This document shows positions 30,119 through 34,501 of a stretch of 34,501 bases of DNA, piece after piece. The first letter of the stretch is position 1. Each line of letters begins with the position of its first letter. The notes beneath the pieces were generated by a model. The model was given only the letters and a program-made list of their open reading frames with translations. It was not told the origin of the DNA and searched no databases. The stretch comes from a virus. Position numbers and translations under genes: made by a program. The stretch covers positions 1 through 34,501 of IMG/VR virus record IMGVR_UViG_3300042924_000569, one strand, 5' to 3'.

Positions 30119-30362
30119 TTAATTTATCTTTATGCTTATCTTTTAAAAATTCCATCCATTGTTTCTTATCTCCGTATTCCAAATGACATGATCTGCATAA
30201 AGCCTGTAGATTTTCAATCACATCCATTTCCTTACTGCCACCCATCCCCCTAGCTTTGATATGGTGAATGTCTACTGCTTTCCTACCACACACCTCACAT
30301 GCAATGTAGTCATCTGTGTCATAGTCAAAATGATCCAGGTAGACTTTTATGTGATTTTTCAC
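30105..30362 (-). CDS. HNH endonuclease
   Basis: An 85 aa protein with the HNH core: CEVCGRKAVDIHHIKARGMG (Cys22, Cys25, His33-His34), Asn in VIENLQALC, and CRSCH (Cys56, Cys59, His60) completing a zinc ribbon. HNH proteins nick or cut DNA. Near terminase genes they often assist packaging; alternatively it is a homing enzyme. The small size and position about 2.4 kb before terS favour the packaging role. Confidence 0.88.
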   Translation of the reverse strand: MKNHIKVYLDHFDYDTDDYIACEVCGRKAVDIHHIKARGMGGSKEMDVIENLQALCRSCHLEYGDKKQWMEFLKDKHKDKLNGKR

Positions 30363-30784
30363 TTTTTATCAATTTGTTTTAGCTTTCTGATAGCCCACTC
30401 TATTCCTGCATCACCACCCCATGCATCCCACATCAAGCCACCACACCCATCAGAATATGGCACATCTTTATTTTGCTGATGCCTTTTAAATGATGCCATC
30501 CTAGCAATAGTATCTCTAGATATTGGCTCTTTATTAGCTAATTGATTTGCCCTAGCTTTCCCTGTAGCCTCACCACATGATCCCCACCCATTTTTTTCAA
30601 CCCACTTCAATGCTCTTTTTGCATTGTTACTAGCAGCCTCAGGATAGTCACTGTATGAATCAGCAGCAAATGACTTTGAAGCTAGAATAGCCTGCCATAC
30701 CTCAGTAGCTTTTTCCTGGGTATCATAAACACATCCCCCTGATCCTATTCTCCATTTCCCATTGCTACACTTAATTACTGGCAT
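30359..30784 (-). CDS. Conserved phage protein, head-associated domain type
   Basis: A 141 aa protein with two modules. Residues 1-35 (MPVIKCSNGKWRIGSGGCVY) match a short conserved phage motif. Residues about 60-138 (ALKWVEKNGWGSCGEATGKA; RDTIARMASFKRHQQNKDVP; LMWDAWGGDAGIEWAIRKLK) match a domain often fused to, or encoded beside, head maturation proteases and portals. Here it is separate and far from the head genes. It overlaps the glycosyltransferase gene by 10 bp. The molecular role is unknown. Confidence 0.72.
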   Translation of the reverse strand: MPVIKCSNGKWRIGSGGCVYDTQEKATEVWQAILASKSFAADSYSDYPEAASNNAKRALKWVEKNGWGSCGEATGKARANQLANKEPISRDTIARMASFKRHQQNKDVPYSDGCGGLMWDAWGGDAGIEWAIRKLKQIDKK

Positions 30785-31785
30785 AAACTCTGATATATTT
30801 GTTTCCTTAAAATATTTATCTTATCAAGATGGAAATTGTTAGCACACCATTCATAGTTTGCCTCTCCCATCTCTTTCCTATAAATAGCATCTACAGCTAT
30901 TTTTTTGATAGATTTGTACCAGTCAGTTTGATTTGACACCTTGATAGCATAGGGGCAGCCTTTATATGGATCTACATTGCTCACAATTACTGGTATTTTT
31001 TTAGCTGCAGCCTCTAAGATTTTAAGATTTGATTTCATTCCATTGAACTTGCTTTCCACCAATGGCACTATTGATGCATCTGCCTCATTGTAAAAATTCA
31101 TGTATTCCATGATAGGCAAAGCATTTTTCACATTGCCTGGCAGTTTAAGTCCTACTGTAAAGTCACTGATCATTTTGTGCCACACCATTTTGCTGTAATC
31201 ATTAGCAGGATCATAGCCACAAAGTGTGAAATGCAATTGATCCGATAGTAACCTATCACCTAATATCTTTTTAAATGGATTTCGTAATAGTGCCACATCC
31301 TTTTCATGGGTGATTGATCCAGTATAAACTAATCTAATTTTTTCACCTGGTGTGTGTACATCTGTGAACTGATCTTTGCCATATGGCAATGCATTAGGTA
31401 GGATGCTTACATTTTTATTGTATTTGCTTATCTCTGTTCTAAGTGTGCCATTGGTACATGTCACATGATCAGCAATTTTGATATGCTCTATAATAGGGAA
31501 TGGATCGTATTGATGATAGAGGATGTGCCATGGATCTAAATGCCAAAAGTCATCAATATCAAGTACTATTTTAAACCCATATTTATCCCTATAAGCTAGT
31601 AAGTCATCAATATGACAATTCGGTATAAATCTATTGATTACTACCAGGTCATAGTTTTCTTTCAGGATTTCATCATTTATGGTGTCTGTAAAAAATGCAA
31701 ACCCCTTTTCCATGTAGTAGATAGGTAGCATCAATCTATGATAGCCTACCCCACTATTTTGCTGTGTGATTACTAATATTCTCAT
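30775..31785 (-). CDS. Glycosyltransferase, GT-B (family 4-like)
   Basis: A 336 aa protein with a GT-B layout. The N-terminal domain begins MRILVITQQNSGVGYHRLML and includes VLDIDDFWHLDPWH; the C-terminal domain has RLVYTGSITHEKDVALL, NALPIMEYMNFYNEADASIV and the donor-binding SNLKILEAAAKKIPVIVSN (with Glu and Ala-rich helix). These match retaining GT4 enzymes. Together with the GT-A enzyme and acyltransferase downstream it could build a glycan on virion protein, host surface or DNA. It has no signal or membrane span. Confidence 0.85.
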   Translation of the reverse strand: MRILVITQQNSGVGYHRLMLPIYYMEKGFAFFTDTINDEILKENYDLVVINRFIPNCHIDDLLAYRDKYGFKIVLDIDDFWHLDPWHILYHQYDPFPIIEHIKIADHVTCTNGTLRTEISKYNKNVSILPNALPYGKDQFTDVHTPGEKIRLVYTGSITHEKDVALLRNPFKKILGDRLLSDQLHFTLCGYDPANDYSKMVWHKMISDFTVGLKLPGNVKNALPIMEYMNFYNEADASIVPLVESKFNGMKSNLKILEAAAKKIPVIVSNVDPYKGCPYAIKVSNQTDWYKSIKKIAVDAIYRKEMGEANYEWCANNFHLDKINILRKQIYQSLCQ

Positions 31786-31787
31786 GT

Positions 31788-31898
31788 TTAACTTTTATCT
31801 AATTCGCCAGCATCACATGCAAATAAAATAGTAACAATAGACATAAATGTAATCCCTATCAATGCTATCACACCTACTAATATTTTTAATGCTATCAT
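31788..31898 (-). CDS. 36 aa single-span membrane peptide
   Basis: ATG 31898 to TAA 31788. The peptide is almost entirely one hydrophobic helix (residues 2-28, IALKILVGVIALIGITF then a short polar spot and a second hydrophobic half) with a short acidic tail (DAGELDKS). It ends 3 bp before the glycosyltransferase start and follows a terminator-like structure. It may anchor or regulate at the inner membrane. Function unknown. Confidence 0.58.
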   Translation of the reverse strand: MIALKILVGVIALIGITFMSIVTILFACDAGELDKS

Positions 31899-31916
31899 GG
31901 TTTTCAATTGTAGTTT

Positions 31917-31992
31917 AAAAAATGCCCCAGCCCATCAGGAAACATAACTAACACCCCTGTTGTTAAATTTTTATTGATTAATTACTGGGGCA
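31917..31992 (-). terminator. Large structured terminator-like element
   Basis: TGCCCCAG (31992-31985) and CTGGGGCA (31930-31923) form an 8-bp closing stem around 54 nt, followed by six U on the minus strand. The interior contains a smaller TTAACA/TGTTAG stem, so the region may fold as a branched structure. It separates the sigma-like gene block from the glycosyltransferase block. Confidence 0.6.
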
Positions 31993-31998
31993 ATACGT

Positions 31999-32295
31999 TT
32001 ATTTTTTCTTTGCTTTCGTTTGTTTTGGCTTTACTAATTCAGGTGGTGTTTTCACCTCTTGTTCAGGTGTGCCTGGCTTTGGCAATCCCTCATAGTAAAA
32101 CATCAATCTTTTTAACATGTCAAACACACAGTCACCACACCAGTATGTCAATACATAGCTAGGATTCAAGTACAAATGATAGATATGCTCATACATTTTC
32201 AGTATTTCAATATCTATGTTTTTTGTATAGCCCAGCTTTACTGTTTCAAAATTAATCTTGTTTTTTTCTATAAAATCAATATGCTCCTGTTTCAT
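31999..32295 (-). CDS. Hypothetical protein, 98 aa
   Basis: A protein with a helical, aromatic-rich middle (LKMYEHIYHLYLNPSYVLTY, then WCGDCVFDMLKRLMFYYE) containing a CGDC pair, and a Pro/Lys-rich tail (TPEQEVKTPPELVKPKQTK) that is probably disordered. The Cys pair could be redox-active or bind metal. I do not recognise the family. It overlaps the membrane protein gene upstream by 20 bp. Confidence 0.66.
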   Translation of the reverse strand: MKQEHIDFIEKNKINFETVKLGYTKNIDIEILKMYEHIYHLYLNPSYVLTYWCGDCVFDMLKRLMFYYEGLPKPGTPEQEVKTPPELVKPKQTKAKKK

Positions 32296-32536
32296 TTGCT
32301 TTTCTCATTAAAGTGTTAATTAATACGGATAAAATTGCAGCCCCCATCATTACAATCAAAATCTCAGTGATATAAGATGGTAGCCAATAAAGTGCCAAAG
32401 CTATCCATGCAGGTAAACATACCAGGCAGTTAAAAGGTCTAAAATCAATTTTCCATTTTTTGTGCAATCTAGCCATCTCTATAAAATAGAAACTGAATAA
32501 AGCTGATGCTACAATTGTAAGTAGTAAATTTATCAT
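32276..32536 (-). CDS. Small integral membrane protein
   Basis: An 86 aa protein with hydrophobic segments at about residues 2-17, 38-53 and 57-73 (LLTIVASALFSFYFIEM; LVCLPAWIALALYW; ILIVMMGAAILSVLI), so two or three membrane spans. It overlaps the end of the sigma-like gene by 4 bp and is followed by another small protein gene in a coupled cluster. The function is unknown; early membrane proteins of phages often act in superinfection exclusion. Confidence 0.7.
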   Translation of the reverse strand: MINLLLTIVASALFSFYFIEMARLHKKWKIDFRPFNCLVCLPAWIALALYWLPSYITEILIVMMGAAILSVLINTLMRKANETGAY

Positions 32537-33234
32537 ATTACTTGTTTTATTTTAAGTCCACCAATTTGTTTAATACACACATCATCCTTAGATCTGCCCT
32601 CAACCTTTTCCCTGATAAATGCATTCACCTCATCAATGATGTCAATTAATGTGTCCATGTCAGTCTCTTTATTGATGTCAATTACTACATCAAGTCCTGC
32701 ATGAATATAGTTTCCTATAAGTTTCTTTTGTTGGTTATCCTCTTTTCTCACTGCTTTTGATAGTTTCTTTTTTACCTTTGTTACAGTTTTAAATAGGGAT
32801 CTATAGGGAATTTTCGTATCTCTGCTAAGTTTCAAAATGTTTCTACCATTCTCAGCATAAAGTTCAAATACATTTTTTTCATACCAGTGCAGCTCACCCA
32901 TTGATTGTTTTAGTTTGCTATCCATTTCCTCATGTATTTCAGCCCCCTCATCTGCTTTCTCATAGTTATCACAGTACTCAGCAAATGATCTCCTAAACTG
33001 ATTAAAAAAGGTAGATCTGTCACTCTTAGCCATATTCAGCATTGTCCTGACTACAAAGTATTTAAGGTATCCACTATTCCACATCCCCAGTAGTCTATCA
33101 TTGTCCATCTCACATAATACTAAAAAAATTTCCTGTCTTAGATCATCCTGTAATTCTACAGGCTGCATTTTCCCAATTGCCTGGCTGATGTCTTTGTCCA
33201 GGTACATTTGTGTGATGATGGTTTCTTTATTCAT
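32533..33234 (-). CDS. Sigma-70-like transcription factor
   Basis: A 233 aa protein. Residues about 25-80 (DDLRQEIFLVLCEMDNDRLL, then YLKYFVVRTMLNMAKSDRST) resemble sigma region 2, and residues about 120-160 (YEKNVFELYAENGRNILKLS, RDTKIPYRSLFKTVTKVKKK) resemble a region-4-like helix-turn-helix. A C-terminal extension of about 70 residues is additional. Such phage proteins can redirect host RNA polymerase to phage promoters. The start has the TAACCTATG context. The homology is weak, so activator or DNA-binding alternatives remain. Confidence 0.68.
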   Translation of the reverse strand: MNKETIITQMYLDKDISQAIGKMQPVELQDDLRQEIFLVLCEMDNDRLLGMWNSGYLKYFVVRTMLNMAKSDRSTFFNQFRRSFAEYCDNYEKADEGAEIHEEMDSKLKQSMGELHWYEKNVFELYAENGRNILKLSRDTKIPYRSLFKTVTKVKKKLSKAVRKEDNQQKKLIGNYIHAGLDVVIDINKETDMDTLIDIIDEVNAFIREKVEGRSKDDVCIKQIGGLKIKQVI

Positions 33235-33237
33235 AGG

Positions 33238-33552
33238 TTAGTAGTTTGGCCATTCTTTTAGTGTTACCTCACCATCCACATCTGTAGCAATCAGGCAGTG
33301 ACATCCTGATGTTTTCGCCTTGTTCATGAAATCAATTTGGTACTGGCTGACTTTGTCAGTCTTAGTTTTTACCTCGCAGAATACTGATATACCTGTGTGC
33401 TTTTGGTAGCCAATGATGTCAGGCACACCTTTCAAACCTGTGAATGTTCTACCTCTTACAGCAAGATTGTTTTGTCTCCAAACAAAGCAGAATCTAGATT
33501 CCAGGATCTTTATTGCAGTTGCTGTAATTTGTGATGCAGTTAATTCTTTCAT
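33238..33552 (-). CDS. VRR-NUC-like nuclease
   Basis: A 104 aa protein with the core of a VRR-NUC/PD-(D/E)XK fold: a helix with ITATAIKILESRF, GVPDIIGYQ with the catalytic Asp, FCEVKTKTDKVS with the Glu-x-Lys pair, and YQIDFMNKAKTSGCHCLIAT. Small phage VRR-NUC proteins are thought to act as Holliday-junction or structure-specific nucleases in replication and recombination. ATG at 33552 is preferred over a TTG at 33561. It ends 3 bp before the sigma-like gene. Confidence 0.85.
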   Translation of the reverse strand: MKELTASQITATAIKILESRFCFVWRQNNLAVRGRTFTGLKGVPDIIGYQKHTGISVFCEVKTKTDKVSQYQIDFMNKAKTSGCHCLIATDVDGEVTLKEWPNY

Positions 33553-33566
33553 AGGTTTCAAAACTT

Positions 33567-34496
33567 TTAAACTTTGTTTTGGTGTATAGGCAAAAAAATA
33601 TCCTCATATGCTTGTATAGCTTTAAAAATATTCAATGCTACCTGTGGCACTATTGCGTTCCCACCTGCTTTGATGGATTCTTTTCTCCACTTTGAAAAGG
33701 CAATGTTGTCCAATCCGTAGGAAATCCCATCATCTCCAATACAAATTGGGGAGACAGTTGGGAAGGTTTCCCACCAAGATCCTGGACTATGTTTGGAAGT
33801 TGTTTCCCATAATTTTGAATCTTCCCATTTTTTGTGATTCGTTTCCCTGAATTTACTGCTCCATTCACATCCCTTGCTGCTGGCGTTGGTAGCATCCCCA
33901 TTGCAAATGCCCTCGTTAGTGTCACACTGTGCATTGATCCCTCTTTCACCTGTGATGACTTCATTGCTGCTGTCGCATTTGTACAGTCCATTGCAGTTGG
34001 TGTAGGCATCATTGTAAGCGACAAACCAGACCCTATATCTTTGGTGTGGTGCGTTGATGCCTGCAGCTGGAATAAGAAACGGCTGTACTTCATAGCCTTG
34101 ATTTTCCAGGTCAGACTGCACCTCGTGGAATACCAATCCATCGTTCCAATTAACAAGTCCGCGAACGTTTTCGCCCACAACCCAGGATGGTTGGATCTCT
34201 GATATTGCTCTAAGCATGTGTGGCCACAGGTGGCGTTCATCCTCTTTCCCCAATCGTTTACCTGCTGCTGAATATGGCTGACATGGGAATCCCCCAGTGA
34301 GGATGTCAATGTTTCCTCTGTGAATAGTGAAATCTGTTTTAGTAATGTCTTCATAGGATTTTGCGTTTGGCCAATAATGTTTTAATACTTTTTGTCCGAA
34401 TGGATTCCACTCGCAATGGAATTTGTTTTCCCAGCCCATCCATTCTGCTGCTAAATCAAATCCACCAATTCCACTAAATAGTGATCCATGTTTCAT
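33567..34496 (-). CDS. DNA (cytosine-5) methyltransferase
   Basis: A 309 aa enzyme with the C5-methyltransferase motifs in order: SLFSGIGGFD at 5-14 (SAM binding), GGFPCQPYS with catalytic Cys72, ENVRGL at 109, QRYRVW near 155, a target-recognition region, and GGNAIVPQVA near 280. It methylates phage DNA at a specific site, probably to evade host restriction. Its first codons are repeated at 1-122, because the genome is circular, and its promoter lies at 145-188. A large part of it overlaps another conserved-looking reading frame (33650-34354). Confidence 0.95.
   Translation of the reverse strand: MKHGSLFSGIGGFDLAAEWMGWENKFHCEWNPFGQKVLKHYWPNAKSYEDITKTDFTIHRGNIDILTGGFPCQPYSAAGKRLGKEDERHLWPHMLRAISEIQPSWVVGENVRGLVNWNDGLVFHEVQSDLENQGYEVQPFLIPAAGINAPHQRYRVWFVAYNDAYTNCNGLYKCDSSNEVITGERGINAQCDTNEGICNGDATNASSKGCEWSSKFRETNHKKWEDSKLWETTSKHSPGSWWETFPTVSPICIGDDGISYGLDNIAFSKWRKESIKAGGNAIVPQVALNIFKAIQAYEDIFLPIHQNKV
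33650..34354 (-). CDS. Overlapping ORF with conserved methyltransferase-associated pattern
   Basis: A 234 aa reading frame on the same strand, entirely inside the methyltransferase gene in another frame. It contains segments typical of a protein family I recall next to phage cytosine methyltransferases: SLFTEETLTSSLGDSHVSHI, GLWAKTFADLLIGTMDWYST, two 'MLPTPxxxD'-type motifs, and the end LSPQFVLEMMGFPTDWTTLP. The coincidence of so many family motifs and 234 open codons argues against chance, but the methyltransferase frame could impose the pattern. Translation is not proven. Confidence 0.55.
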   Translation of the reverse strand: MKTLLKQISLFTEETLTSSLGDSHVSHIQQQVNDWGKRMNATCGHTCLEQYQRSNHPGLWAKTFADLLIGTMDWYSTRCSLTWKIKAMKYSRFLFQLQASTHHTKDIGSGLSLTMMPTPTAMDCTNATAAMKSSQVKEGSMHSVTLTRAFAMGMLPTPAARDVNGAVNSGKRITKNGKIQNYGKQLPNIVQDLGGKPSQLSPQFVLEMMGFPTDWTTLPFQSGEKNPSKQVGTQ

Positions 34497-34501
34497 AGGT
34501 T
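34375..34501. repeat. Terminal direct repeat, right copy
   Basis: Identical to bases 1-127. Trimming one copy leaves a circle of 34,374 bp in which the methyltransferase gene is continuous with its promoter region at 123-188. Confidence 0.95.

Noticed and set aside
1-34501. Integrase, CI-type repressor, tRNA or CRISPR array
   Set aside because: None could be found by reading the proteins and intergenic spaces; short regulators near 4.1-4.6 kb are not enough to claim lysogeny.

Overview
The window looks like one complete, circular genome of a tailed dsDNA phage (siphovirus-type gene content) infecting a member of the Bacteroidota. Bases 1-127 are repeated exactly at 34375-34501, so the unique circle is 34,374 bp. 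The cytosine methyltransferase gene at the right end has its start and upstream region at the left end. The Bacteroidota assignment rests on promoters of the TTTG-N19-TANNTTTG type, AT-rich DNA, the lack of Shine-Dalgarno sequences before most genes, and protein families that I associate with phages of this phylum. I see no integrase, no classical CI-type repressor, no tRNA and no CRISPR array, so a virulent lifestyle is the simplest reading.

Every convincing gene is on the minus strand; transcription runs from high to low coordinates and the circle closes at 1/34501. In that order: (1) 34496-31788, an early/accessory block with a C5 DNA methyltransferase and an overlapping second ORF, a VRR-NUC-like nuclease, a sigma-like protein and small membrane proteins. 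(2) 31785-28228, two glycosyltransferases, a hexapeptide acyltransferase, an HNH endonuclease and small proteins, including one of two paralogous 80-90 aa proteins (the other is at 28231-27965). (3) 27987-26166, small and large terminase with a 51 aa gene between them. (4) 26147-25871, a 53 aa gene with its own promoter and terminator. (5) 25858-18828, tail genes: a tail chaperone pair with a predicted -1 frameshift, structural proteins and the tape measure. (6) 18817-11672, head and connector genes: protease, scaffold, capsid, a tail-tube candidate, portal, connector and tail completion, with a GIY-YIG endonuclease inserted. (7) 11657-8311, tail fibre with a self-cleaving S74 chaperone, and companions. 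(8) 8307-6933, lysis cassette: membrane protein, unimolecular spanin candidate, holin candidate and M15 endolysin. (9) 6900-5062, phosphoesterase, DUF3310-like protein and a zinc metallopeptidase-like protein. (10) 4942-4098, small regulatory-looking genes. (11) 4028-184, recombination and replication genes: ERF annealing protein, SSB-like protein, winged-helix proteins, replication initiator and partner.

The main regulatory theme is a 24 bp imperfect palindrome, GATAGTA-N10-TACTAnC, found at four intergenic places. At three of them it lies exactly between the -33 and -7 boxes of a Bacteroidota-type promoter on the minus strand, which suggests that one phage regulator controls the replication, regulatory and 53 aa units together, and possibly the methyltransferase unit. 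The other noteworthy region is the replication initiator gene. Its leader can fold into two hairpins whose 8-nt loops share six centred complementary bases (a possible kissing complex). Its coding sequence contains a hexamer tandem array and GC-rich repeats that resemble an origin embedded in a replication gene. No stretch longer than about 150 bp lacks a gene or a recognised element.
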